Of a DNA stretch of 58,268 nt, positions 1 through 7,785 are shown one piece after another. The stretch is from Gammaproteobacteria bacterium (GTDB lineage: Bacteria > Pseudomonadota > Gammaproteobacteria > Ga0077536), in the NCBI GenBank assembly GCA_016874535.1, contig VGUA01000001.1:105188-163455 (forward strand). The letters run 5' to 3'. Position 1 is the stretch's first letter. Every line of letters begins with the position of its first letter. The notes beneath the pieces were generated by a model. That model saw nothing but the letters and a program-made list of their open reading frames with translations, had not been told where the DNA came from and did not search any database. The position numbers and the translations under genes are program-made.

Positions 1-794
1 AAGAACACGCCATCGCCGGCCTGCACATCGAACATCGGAATATTGCAGGCTGCGTAGAACCCCCAGAAACCGGTGTAGATCAGGAATATCCCGATAGTCA
101 CCAGCCAGGGATTGTGGGGGTGGATGTTGCGAGGACTGCCGTCCGGGCGGAATTTGCCGATGCGCGGTCCGAGCACGGCGAGGATCCCGAGCGTGAATCC
201 TCCGGCAACGGCATGCACCACGCCTGAGGCGTAAGCATCGTGGTAGCCCAGCTTGGCAACCATCCAGCCCGCGGGGTGCCATCCCCATGCAGCGTCCACG
301 ACCCACAGCACGGAGCCGATGAGGACGGCCAGGATCCAGAACGCGCCAGACCGGATCCGCTCGATGCAATCACCGGAAACGATGGAGGCAGTGGTCCAAG
401 AGAACAGAAGGAATGCAGCGAAGAACACGCCATTAAGCCGCGACCAGAGCGCGGTGTCGGCTGCCGTCAGTTCGCTGCTGACCGGTGTACCGCCCATGTG
501 GGCGGACATAAGCTCGCTCCAGGGCAAGGCAAATGGTGCCGGGATGAGGCCCCCGGTAACCCCGGGTCCGTTCGGCATCGCGGAATAGATCCACCACCCG
601 AACAGGTAGAAGCTGATTCCGACCGTGGGTATGACCATGGTGTTTTTCATCAGCGTGTGCATGTGATTCTTGCGTCGGGACGCACCCACCTCGTACATGC
701 AGAAGCCAACGTGAATCAGGAACATGAAGACCACCGTCACCCAGTAGTAGAACTCGGTGAAAATGACCACCAGTGCCGAGAGATCCTTGTCCAT
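1..794 (-). CDS. Ammonium transporter (Amt/MEP/Rh family), C-terminus beyond window
   Basis: Partial integral-membrane protein of the Amt family, which conducts ammonium/ammonia (and often methylammonium) across the inner membrane. About 264 residues are visible with roughly six hydrophobic segments. The stretch GVVHAVAGG followed by LGPRIGKF matches the Amt segment that carries the first pore histidine, and SRRKNHMHTLMKN matches the loop after the first helix. The ORF track lists only shadow frames here because no stop is present. I prefer ATG at 794, which has a G-run as Shine-Dalgarno just upstream; an in-frame ATG at 806 lacks one. It follows the DMFase modules and has a sigma-54-like promoter, so it probably serves nitrogen scavenging from the amide-derived amine or ammonia. 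Family certain; substrate inferred. Confidence 0.88.
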   Translation of the reverse strand, partial: MDKDLSALVVIFTEFYYWVTVVFMFLIHVGFCMYEVGASRRKNHMHTLMKNTMVIPTVGISFYLFGWWIYSAMPNGPGVTGGLIPAPFALPWSELMSAHMGGTPVSSELTAADTALWSRLNGVFFAAFLLFSWTTASIVSGDCIERIRSGAFWILAVLIGSVLWVVDAAWGWHPAGWMVAKLGYHDAYASGVVHAVAGGFTLGILAVLGPRIGKFRPDGSPRNIHPHNPWLVTIGIFLIYTGFWGFYAACNIPMFDVQAGDGVF

Positions 795-806
795 CCGCCC
801 CCCCAT

Positions 807-1117
807 TCGTTGGTTGATGTCGCCAACGGCCAGAGCCGGGAGATTCCCCGGAGGACCGCCGCGACGCTATCGAGGGGGGAGCAAGAACCGTACCTTTGTG
901 GAGCGCGAATCGCTGGTACGTCCGGGACACCCGCAAAGCAGGCCCGAAAACTTCCCCAAGCTCCTGATCTGCCTCGGACGCTGTCAGGCAAGAGCACGCG
1001 TCGGCAGAGCTGCCGACGGTACTACCTGAGCCGCAGTTGCACTGATATCGCCCGGCTGGTCACTGGCGCGCCTCAATTGCGGGCGCCCCACGGCTGACTC
1101 CGGGGCCTGCGCCCACC
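807..1117. other. Gene-free gap upstream of amt with sigma-54 promoter and a 20-bp inverted repeat
   Basis: This 311-nt stretch between the alpha' gene and amt holds no convincing ORF; the listed ORFs are short, arginine-rich shadows. It contains the sigma-54-like promoter at 881-894 and an inverted repeat at 999-1018 with perfect 9-bp arms CGTCGGCAG/CTGCCGACG around a 2-bp centre. The centre is too tight for an RNA hairpin loop, so a dimeric protein-binding site is more likely. The repeat lies about 105-120 nt upstream of the -24 box, a distance at which activators of sigma-54 promoters bind. Confidence 0.45.
881..894 (-). promoter_or_regulatory. Sigma-54 (RpoN) -24/-12 promoter for the amt gene
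   Basis: Read on the minus strand the motif is AGGTACGGTTCTTGCT. It has GG and GC doublets exactly 10 nt apart and matches the TGGYACG-N4-TTGCW consensus except for the first base. It lies about 75-90 nt upstream of the amt start in an otherwise gene-free gap. Amt genes are classic RpoN/NtrC targets, so position and match agree. No NtrC enhancer site was identified with confidence. Confidence 0.6.
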
Positions 1118-1540
1118 TCAGCGCCGCTGTGGGCCCGGCTGCGCTGCCTTCAGCTCCGCGGCCTTGGCCCGTGCGAGCGCTTCGTCCCCGTATACGAGAT
1201 CCTCGAACAACTGCACCGGCACGACGGGATCGGCACAAAGCTGGCCGACGGCGAAACGCCCGGGGGACGCCTCCACGATCACGTAGAAACCTGCGACCGG
1301 GCCCGGCCTGTGACCGTTGAGCGCATAAAGAATCTTCGCGAGATCCGCATACGCATGACCGTCGTCGATGCCTGCCTCGCCGGAGGCCGCAGGCGCATCC
1401 GAACGCACCCACCGGTGGGGCAGTGTGCCGAGCCCCGTTCCCTCGAGCGGCAGAGTCTGCCCGCCCCGAAACGCCGGGTGCAGCCACCAGCCCTCATCAC
1501 GCGCGAGGGGCACATCGGAAGCCTTGCCGCGGCGACTCAA
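1118..1540 (-). CDS. DMFase-associated small protein (alpha'-like), module 2
   Basis: Small protein of 140 residues with no confident database name. It is homologous to the product of 4466-4846 (shared pattern GxYVxV-PGxxxVGQLxAD-PVxL). More distantly it resembles the C-terminal half of the DMFase alpha subunits in this cluster: DLAxxxxxL-PxxGxYV, then a PV-strand and a helix. The ORF track starts at 1633, which would overlap the large subunit by about 95 nt. I chose TTG at 1540 because it overlaps the TGA of the upstream gene as TTGA, exactly paralleling the ATGA junction of the paralogous module, and gives the similar N-termini SRRGKAS and MRRASAQ. Role inferred: extra subunit or assembly factor of the large iron amidohydrolase. 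Confidence 0.6.
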   Translation of the reverse strand: MSRRGKASDVPLARDEGWWLHPAFRGGQTLPLEGTGLGTLPHRWVRSDAPAASGEAGIDDGHAYADLAKILYALNGHRPGPVAGFYVIVEASPGRFAVGQLCADPVVPVQLFEDLVYGDEALARAKAAELKAAQPGPQRR

Positions 1541-3948
1541 GGCAGGGGCCCCGGTTTCAGGAATCCGTCCAGCGCGTTCTTCATCAGTCGCGAGACATTG
1601 TTGTCGTAGCCGTTGTGCGACAGTGAGCCGCACCAGGACATGGAACCGACCGAGAACACCGCGCCATCATTTGGCGTCTTGTAATAGACGATATCGGCCC
1701 GCGTGCGCGGGTTGTTGTCGCCCAAGCTGCCGGGAATGATCCCGCGGGCGTTGAAGGTCGATTCTTCGGTGACCGAGACGAACATGTCCGAATGGCCTTC
1801 CGAGTGCGCCAGCAGGTAGGCCCGATGCGGCGTGCCAAGCTCGAGATCGTAGCGATCAAGTTCCAGCCCGGCAGCGCCACCCCCGACAAGCCCGAAATTG
1901 CCAATCGGCTCGTTGCGCCCGATACCTTTGAACATCCAGCGGCACTCCGGTAGTTCGCTGTCCGGCGCGCGGCGATAGTAGGACGAGTAAGTCAGCCCGA
2001 AGGCAGTGAAAGTCACCCCGAGCAGCTTGCTCATGACCCGCCCGCGGACCCGCCAGAGACCCCCGTGCTTGCCGTCGAATGCGTTGCAGTACTCGCCCGG
2101 CGAGATGGTCCAGGCGCGCGTCCCGTTGTCGCCCTTGCGAACCTCGACGATGTTCGGATTGTCCGGGTGGGGCTGGCAGATCCAGTAAAAGCCATTAGCG
2201 GCCAGATACATGAAGCGCCCGCCCTGATGCTGGTAGTCGTGATAGGCCTGCATCTGCTGTTCGGACATGTATTCCGGGTGATGCCCGGTCAGCACCACCG
2301 GATATTGCTTCAGCAGTGCGACACCCTCGCGCTGCACATCCTCGTCGACGAGGATGTCGACGTCGTATCCCATCTCGAACAGCCAGTCCACCAGATGCAG
2401 ATCCGCGTTGAACTGCCACAGCGACGGTGACAGCACATGGATGTACTTCGGACGCATGTTGAGAATGGGCCGCAACCGCGACGAGATGTTCACACCCCAG
2501 CCGTCGCGGTAGCTGGTGTAGGTACCCAGTCCATAGCCGCGCTCCTTGTTGAGCAGCAGATCACCGGGCTGCAATAACGGCACCTGACCAGTCAGCAGCT
2601 GCGCGATCACGGAATTGACGCTGAGGTTGTCATTCGCGTACGCGAGATAGCTATGCATCGCAACGACGAAGGCAATTTTGGCCGTGGGTCCGTCCGCCGG
2701 CGGTCGCACGAAGAACGGGATGTAGTCTTCACAGTCGGGGTCTGATGATCCATTGACTCGAAGGCGGGCAGCGTAGACCCCGCTCTTCATGGAGGCCGGA
2801 ATCTTCAACCGGAAGGAAGGCTCCCAACGCGCGTCGTCCACGGATTCATCGTGGAAGTGAATCGCACCATACTCCTGGGGCGCGTGCCGGAAGCTCATGT
2901 AATCCGACGACCAGTTGAAGCCCGTCACGCCGCGCACCGGCATATTGACGGCAATGCCATGGAGTCCATGCGGGCCGGCATCCACGATATGGGTGGACGC
3001 GGCATTCTCAGCGATATTCGCACTGAAATCCCACGCGCCGACGATCGCCTCACGCAGCTCACCCGGCAGCTGCTGCACACTGGAGGCGGCAAGCAGCAAT
3101 TCCACCTCGGCCGCAGACAGTGCGCGATTCGCGACACGCGGCCGCTCGATGCGGCCGTTGTACTTGTGGGTGTGCTCCGGCAACTCAACCGGTGCGGCCA
3201 GTTGTGCGTAGTGTGCGCCCTGGACGCTGCGCCCGGATTTGGGCACGAGCGTGCTTGCCGCCATCAGGAAGGGCGCATCGGTCGCGCGCGGCGGACCCAA
3301 GGACGAGCGGTAGCGAACGCTGGCGGCGGTGTCCTCGTGCGGATGGAGCATGCTCATGCCGTGTCCGCCGTTCGTGATGGTGACGTGCGGGATCTGCCAG
3401 ATCCGGACTTCACCACTCGTCGCGTCGTAGGATGCGCCGACCCGATACCACACCTTGCGGAACAGCGGTTTGCGGGTGGAGTACTCGACCAGGCGGCGGC
3501 GTCCGCGCCCGATGCGCAAGGTGAGCTCGCCGGCCTCGTTGATGAACAGGCCGTATCCGGTGTCGGTTTTCGCGTTCCACTTCGTCAAAAGCGCCTGCAT
3601 GCCGACAGGCACGTATTCGCAGTCGACAGTCGGTGTTGTCGGGTAGGCGTAGGCGCAGAGGGTGAAGCTCTCCACATCGAGCCGGGAATCGGCGGGCACC
3701 ATGAGATAGCTCCCCGCGTGCACTGGCTGATGTTGGCCCCGGTAGCGCCCGTTGACCGGGGTGCGCACCACTTTCTCCTTGAACCCCGGCCCCTCCGGAT
3801 TCGTGTCGCCGTGAATCAGCCGCACGATGTCGACCTGATAGGGCTCCTCGAATTCGCTGTGGACATGGAAGCCGATCTCGTCACCGGGCCGCACCGAGCA
3901 GCGGTCCGTGTAACCGGTAATCCTGAGCATCATTTGCTGGGTCGTCAT
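1537..3948 (-). CDS. N,N-dimethylformamidase-like large (beta) subunit, module 2
   Basis: 803-residue large subunit of the DMFase family, which hydrolyses the amide bond of N,N-dimethylformamide-type substrates to a carboxylate plus an amine. Domain order: an N-terminal beta-sandwich (LRITGYTDR), a LamG-like jelly roll (about 100-310, ending in RPRVANRALSAAEVE), then a flavodoxin/GATase1-like catalytic half. Candidate ligands of the family's two-Tyr/one-Glu iron site are Tyr437 (SYLAYAN), Tyr477 (TYTSYRDG) and Glu559 with His557 (GHHPEY). The Tyr437-to-Glu559 spacing of 122 equals that of the Paracoccus enzyme as I recall it (Tyr399, Glu521). The ATG has AAAGGA seven bases upstream. It is paralogous to 4843-7227. 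The true substrate may differ from DMF. Confidence 0.9.
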   Translation of the reverse strand: MTTQQMMLRITGYTDRCSVRPGDEIGFHVHSEFEEPYQVDIVRLIHGDTNPEGPGFKEKVVRTPVNGRYRGQHQPVHAGSYLMVPADSRLDVESFTLCAYAYPTTPTVDCEYVPVGMQALLTKWNAKTDTGYGLFINEAGELTLRIGRGRRRLVEYSTRKPLFRKVWYRVGASYDATSGEVRIWQIPHVTITNGGHGMSMLHPHEDTAASVRYRSSLGPPRATDAPFLMAASTLVPKSGRSVQGAHYAQLAAPVELPEHTHKYNGRIERPRVANRALSAAEVELLLAASSVQQLPGELREAIVGAWDFSANIAENAASTHIVDAGPHGLHGIAVNMPVRGVTGFNWSSDYMSFRHAPQEYGAIHFHDESVDDARWEPSFRLKIPASMKSGVYAARLRVNGSSDPDCEDYIPFFVRPPADGPTAKIAFVVAMHSYLAYANDNLSVNSVIAQLLTGQVPLLQPGDLLLNKERGYGLGTYTSYRDGWGVNISSRLRPILNMRPKYIHVLSPSLWQFNADLHLVDWLFEMGYDVDILVDEDVQREGVALLKQYPVVLTGHHPEYMSEQQMQAYHDYQHQGGRFMYLAANGFYWICQPHPDNPNIVEVRKGDNGTRAWTISPGEYCNAFDGKHGGLWRVRGRVMSKLLGVTFTAFGLTYSSYYRRAPDSELPECRWMFKGIGRNEPIGNFGLVGGGAAGLELDRYDLELGTPHRAYLLAHSEGHSDMFVSVTEESTFNARGIIPGSLGDNNPRTRADIVYYKTPNDGAVFSVGSMSWCGSLSHNGYDNNVSRLMKNALDGFLKPGPLP

Positions 3949-3962
3949 GCAGGGGTCCTTTC

Positions 3963-4394
3963 TCAGTACGCGAGACCGTAGCGGTCCATCAGTGCGCGCA
4001 GGCGGTGGAGAAAAATGGCGTGCTCGGCGTCTTCACGGGTGGCATGGCGTTCCCGTGTGATCTTGACGACTCCACCGCGTCGTCCCGGCAGGATGCCGAT
4101 GGCGTATTCCTGCCAAGGTATGGTCTCCACAATCGTGTGCTTGCCGGCCTGCGGCACCACCCGCAAGCGGTCAATCAGACGCTTCAAATCCGGGCTGTGG
4201 TTGGGCGGGGGACTGCCCGGCTGGGACGCCGCACCACGTGGATGGGCGCGATGCTCGGCGATGAGTTCGGCGCGCCGCACCGGGTCGCGGAGCGCAGGCA
4301 GGATATAGGTCCGGATGTCATAGTCGTCCACGGTGGTGTAGCCGTAGTCGCGGGCCAGCGCGGTGTCAGGCCCCGTTTTACGTCGTGTCGCCAT
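3963..4394 (-). CDS. DMFase-like small (alpha) subunit, module 2
   Basis: 143-residue small subunit that pairs with the large amidohydrolase subunit encoded 14 nt downstream. Family signature: DPVRRAELIAEHR, a central HSPDLKRLIDRLR helix, the strand AGKHTIVE, YAIGILPG, and a terminal EDAEHAIFLHRLR helix. The alpha subunit of DMFase carries no catalytic residues and packs on the large subunit. The ORF track start (4469) adds 25 residues not shared with the paralogue. I prefer ATG 4394, or the adjacent ATG 4397, behind GGGGA. This leaves 71 nt after the preceding alpha' gene. It aligns end to end with 7290-7700. Confidence 0.85.
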   Translation of the reverse strand: MATRRKTGPDTALARDYGYTTVDDYDIRTYILPALRDPVRRAELIAEHRAHPRGAASQPGSPPPNHSPDLKRLIDRLRVVPQAGKHTIVETIPWQEYAIGILPGRRGGVVKITRERHATREDAEHAIFLHRLRALMDRYGLAY

Positions 4395-4465
4395 CATGTT
4401 CCCCGTCTGTCGGGTTGTGCGGCGCAGCCACGCCGCGATGTCATGGGTAGCCCTTGCGGGCCTTC

Positions 4466-4846
4466 TCACAAGCTGCGCGCAGGGGGCCTTTCGCCTCGTT
4501 CCTCGCGCAGGCGCTCGGCGGCGCGTTGCGCCGCCACGGGATCATCGTATTCCATTGTCTCGTAAAGCACGACCGGACGCGCCCGGTCCGCACTCAGTTG
4601 CCCCACGCACCACCGCGCGCCTGGTTGGGTGCAAACCACGACGTAAGCCCCCGGGATGGGGCCGAAGCGTCGGTTGTTCAGTGTAAACAGACATTCGGTG
4701 AGCTGGTTGACGCGGTCAGGGTCCAGATCTCCAAACACCGTGCTCTCCAGCGAGCTCGGTCCGCCCTCGAGTGCCGGCATCACGTGCTTGCCCGTCGGCG
4801 GCGCCACCGGTTTTGCGGCCGACGGTTGCGCTGAGGCGCGTCTCAT
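4466..4846 (-). CDS. DMFase-associated small protein (alpha'-like), module 1
   Basis: 126-residue protein translated from an ATG that overlaps the large-subunit stop (ATGA), so it is translationally coupled to beta. It shares VGQLSAD, PVVLYETMEY and the GAYVVV strand with the product of 1118-1540. It also resembles the alpha subunit fold: helix, then G-x-Y-V strand, then PV strand, then a C-terminal helix with D..A...A. The N-terminal 30 residues are Pro/Ala-rich and probably disordered. No published DMFase operon that I know has a third gene. Candidate additional subunit, chaperone or regulator; function unproven. Confidence 0.6.
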   Translation of the reverse strand: MRRASAQPSAAKPVAPPTGKHVMPALEGGPSSLESTVFGDLDPDRVNQLTECLFTLNNRRFGPIPGAYVVVCTQPGARWCVGQLSADRARPVVLYETMEYDDPVAAQRAAERLREERGERPPARSL

Positions 4847-7227
4847 GGCAGCGGGCCCGGCTTCAGGAAGCCGTCAAGGACGTTTTTCATGAGCCGTGAC
4901 ACGTTGTTCCGGTAGGCATTGTGCGAAAGGGCACCGCACCACGCGAGCGACCCGGGCGCGAACACCGCGCCGTCGCCCGGTGTCTTGTAGTAGATCATGT
5001 CGGCCCGGATCATCGGGTTCTCGTCGCCACCGCCGTAGTAGCCGCGCACCGTGAAATGGATTTCCTCGTTCACCTGCATCATCAGATCCGTGTGTCCTTC
5101 CGAGCGCGCGAGCAGGAAGGCGTTATGAGGGGTGCCGAACTCGAGGTCGTAGCGATCGATCTCGAGACCGGCGGCGCCGCCGCCCACCAGCCCGAAGTCA
5201 CCGATGATTTCGTCCTTTCCGATGCCTTTGAACATCCATGCGCACTCCGGCCGCAGGCTGTCCGCTTCGCGCCGATAGTAGGTCGAGACATCAAAACCAT
5301 AGCCGGTGAAGGTCAGGCCGCAGACCTTGCTTGGAATTCGGCCGCGGGCGCGCCACATGCCGCCGAATTTGCCATCAAAGGCGTTGTTGTATTCGCCGGG
5401 ATTGGCGGTCCACGCCCGCGTGCCGGCTTCGCCCTTTCGCACCTCGATGAGGTTGCTGTTATCGGGGTGGTACTGGCTGCACCAGTAAAAACCGTTCGCG
5501 CCGAGGTACAGCCAGCGGCCGCCGCCCGCCTGGTAAGCCTCGTAGGCATCAAGCATCTTTTCCGAGGAGTACTCCGGATGGCTGCCCGTCAGCACCATAC
5601 GGTAGCGGTTCAACAGGTCGACGCCCTCGCGGTCCAGATCTTCATCGGTGTGGACATCGAAGGTGTAGCCCATCTGCTCCAGCCAGTCCGTCAAGTGCAG
5701 GTCGGCATTGAACTGCCACAGGGAGGGCGAGAGCCAATGGCGGTACTTCGGGCGCATGTTGAGAATGGGGCGCAGCCGTGAGCTGTAACAGACGCCGCTG
5801 CCGTCAGAATGACACGAGTACGTGGAAAGTCCGTACTCGCGGTGTTCGTTCAGGTAGAGATCCGAGGCATTCATGATGGGCACGCGGCCCGCGAGCAACT
5901 GGGCCACGACCGAGTTCGTTGCGAGGTTGTCGTTCGAGTACGCCATGTAGCTGTTGGTCGGTGCGATGAAGGCAATCTTGGCGGTGGCTTTTCCGCGCGG
6001 CGGGCGCACGAAGAAGGGGATGTAGTCCTCGGTCTCAGGCGAACTCTTGCCGCCGATGCGCAGACGCGCCGCATACACGCCGCTCCGCAGCTTGGCCGGG
6101 ATCGTCCAGCGGAAATCGACCTCCCAGCGCGCATCATCGATGTCATCGTCGTGGAAGTGGATCGCGCCGTATTCCTGCGGTGCGTGATGGTAGACGATGT
6201 CGTCACCGGTCCAGTTGTAGCCCGTCATGCCCCTGACCGGAAGATTGATCGCAAATCCGTTCAGGCGCGCCGGCGAGACGTCCAGAATCTGGCAGGACGC
6301 GATGTTTCGAGTGATGTTGGCGTGGAAGTCCCAAGCCCCAATCACTTTCGCGCGCAGCGCGGCGCTGCAACCCTCGTAGCCCCGCGCGAGCGCATCAATC
6401 TCGGCTTTCGACAACGCTGACCCGGAAACCCGCGGGCGATCGATCTTGCCGTTGTAGCACCAGGTCTGCTCGGGAAGGGCCACTGGCTCTTTCGCTTCCC
6501 GGTAATGTCCGCCGTGGATCGAGCGGCCAGTGTTGGCCTGTGCCGTCGCGGCCGCGAACAGCAAAGGAGCCTCGTTGGCCGCGGGGCGATGTGCACTTTT
6601 TGCCTTCACTGTAGCGCTCGTTTCGCTCGCCGGGTGCAGCAGTGCCATGCCCAGCCCACCGTTGGTCGATGACACGACCGGCTCCTGATACAGCACTACC
6701 TGCCCGCTTTTTGCGTCGTAACTCGCGGCGACGAGATACCAGACCTTGCGCAGCAGCGGCTTGCCGCTGGTGACGGTCGTCAGCTTGCCCCGAGCGCCGC
6801 CAATCATCACGGCGAGGCAGCCGGCCGCATCAACGAACAGGCCGTAGCCGGTCTTTTTGTCGACGTCCCATTTGGTGACGATGCCCTGCATGCCTTTGTC
6901 GTGACAGTAACCATGCGGGCCGGGACCTGGTGTCGTTGGGAAAATGAAGGCCTGCAAGGTGAAGCTCGCGCAGTCGAGTCGCCGATCGTCCGGCACCACC
7001 ACGTAGGAGCCGCCGTGAATGCGCTGGGGCCTGCCCTTCATCCGTGTGTTGCACTCCGCTGCGATCTCCTCCTCCTTGAAGCCCGGTCCCTCCGGATTGG
7101 TGTCGCCGTGGATCAGGCGGACGATCTGCACGTCATAGCGTTCGCCCTGCTCCGAGTTCACGTGAAAACTCAGCGTGTCGCCGGGACACGCGGAATAGCG
7201 GTCGCTGTAGCCGGTAATACGTAGCAT
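4843..7227 (-). CDS. N,N-dimethylformamidase-like large (beta) subunit, module 1
   Basis: 794-residue paralogue of the 1537-3948 product with the same architecture: beta-sandwich, LamG-like domain ending in RPRVSGSALSKAEID, and a GATase1-like catalytic half. The putative iron ligands are Tyr430 (SYMAYSN), Tyr470 (STYSCHSDG) and Glu552 with His550 (GSHPEY), at spacings matching the other copy. I reject the track start at 7350. ATG 7227 (MLRITGYSD) aligns with the paralogue and has GGGGGA six bases upstream, whereas the longer form would run back through the terminator and the alpha stop. Residues around the third ligand differ between copies (CHSDGSG versus SYRDGWG), which suggests different amide substrates. 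Confidence 0.9.
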   Translation of the reverse strand: MLRITGYSDRYSACPGDTLSFHVNSEQGERYDVQIVRLIHGDTNPEGPGFKEEEIAAECNTRMKGRPQRIHGGSYVVVPDDRRLDCASFTLQAFIFPTTPGPGPHGYCHDKGMQGIVTKWDVDKKTGYGLFVDAAGCLAVMIGGARGKLTTVTSGKPLLRKVWYLVAASYDAKSGQVVLYQEPVVSSTNGGLGMALLHPASETSATVKAKSAHRPAANEAPLLFAAATAQANTGRSIHGGHYREAKEPVALPEQTWCYNGKIDRPRVSGSALSKAEIDALARGYEGCSAALRAKVIGAWDFHANITRNIASCQILDVSPARLNGFAINLPVRGMTGYNWTGDDIVYHHAPQEYGAIHFHDDDIDDARWEVDFRWTIPAKLRSGVYAARLRIGGKSSPETEDYIPFFVRPPRGKATAKIAFIAPTNSYMAYSNDNLATNSVVAQLLAGRVPIMNASDLYLNEHREYGLSTYSCHSDGSGVCYSSRLRPILNMRPKYRHWLSPSLWQFNADLHLTDWLEQMGYTFDVHTDEDLDREGVDLLNRYRMVLTGSHPEYSSEKMLDAYEAYQAGGGRWLYLGANGFYWCSQYHPDNSNLIEVRKGEAGTRAWTANPGEYNNAFDGKFGGMWRARGRIPSKVCGLTFTGYGFDVSTYYRREADSLRPECAWMFKGIGKDEIIGDFGLVGGGAAGLEIDRYDLEFGTPHNAFLLARSEGHTDLMMQVNEEIHFTVRGYYGGGDENPMIRADMIYYKTPGDGAVFAPGSLAWCGALSHNAYRNNVSRLMKNVLDGFLKPGPLP

Positions 7228-7266
7228 GGGGTCCCCCGCAGTGATTGAGTGGGCGCGTCGACGGGT

Positions 7267-7290
7267 AAAAAAAACCGCGCAATGCGCGGT
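7267..7290 (-). terminator. Intrinsic terminator/attenuator between alpha and beta genes
   Basis: On the minus strand the sequence reads ACCGCGC-ATT-GCGCGGT followed directly by a T-tract (eight Ts counting the last stem base). This is a textbook intrinsic terminator with a 7-bp stem. The 5' arm begins on the last base of the alpha stop codon and the beta start lies 40 nt downstream. Inside a presumed operon it should act as a partial terminator that sets an excess of alpha transcript over beta. Module 2 has no equivalent. Confidence 0.82.
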
Positions 7291-7700
7291 CAGTATCCGT
7301 AGGTTGCGAGCAGGTCCCGCACCCGCCTGACGAAAATCGCGTGTTCGCACGCGTCCTCGCTTGGATATCTATGCTCGAGTATCTGCACGGGTTTGCCGCG
7401 CACCCCGGAAGCGATTCCGATGCGATAGTCCGTGTGGGGTGCCACGCAGATTCTCACGTATTTGCCTGCCATCGGCGCGCGCCTGAGCTTGTCGATAACA
7501 CGCGCCAGATCATCGCTGTGCTGGACGCCGCGGCGGCCCGCCTGACCGGGTTTACCGATAGGGTTGTCGCGATGCTCCGCGATGAGCCGATCCCGGGATG
7601 CCGGGTCGACAAGCAGCGGCAGAATGTGGGTGCGGGTGATGAAATCGTCAGTCGCGGAATGGCCGCGGTTGGCCTGGACACCGGTGAGCTTTCTGGCCAT
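7290..7700 (-). CDS. DMFase-like small (alpha) subunit, module 1
   Basis: 136-residue small subunit and the first gene of the minus-strand cluster. It carries the family pattern: RDRLIAEHR, a DDLARVIDKLR helix, AGKYVRIC strand, YRIGIASG and EDACEHAIFVRRVR. It aligns with the 143-residue alpha of module 2. ATG 7700 is preceded by AAGGGGGAG, a strong ribosome binding site. Its stop codon abuts a strong intrinsic terminator, so it may be transcribed in excess of the large subunit. Expected to form an alpha-beta heterodimer unit with 4843-7227, though the cognate pairing is not proven by sequence. Confidence 0.86.
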   Translation of the reverse strand: MARKLTGVQANRGHSATDDFITRTHILPLLVDPASRDRLIAEHRDNPIGKPGQAGRRGVQHSDDLARVIDKLRRAPMAGKYVRICVAPHTDYRIGIASGVRGKPVQILEHRYPSEDACEHAIFVRRVRDLLATYGY

Positions 7701-7785
7701 GAACTCTCCCCCTTGGGCAATTACTCGCCAAGTTGGTATAACAAGTCCACCAATAGCGGGGAACAGCTATGAGCAGGCACAACCC
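7701..7785. promoter_or_regulatory. Divergent promoter region between amidohydrolase and GS-like operons
   Basis: 85 nt separate the two divergent starts. On the plus strand, TTGGGC (7713-7718) and TATAAC (7737-7742) are separated by 18 nt and could drive the GS-like operon. On the minus strand, TATACC overlaps the same site. The shared core TTGGTATAACAA is an imperfect palindrome reminiscent of GntR- or LacI-type operators. One regulator could therefore control both sides. Boxes assigned by eye. Confidence 0.4.

Noticed and set aside
98-433. 111-residue minus-strand ORF over the amt region
   Set aside because: Serine/arginine-rich shadow; the amt frame through the same bases gives a clear membrane protein.
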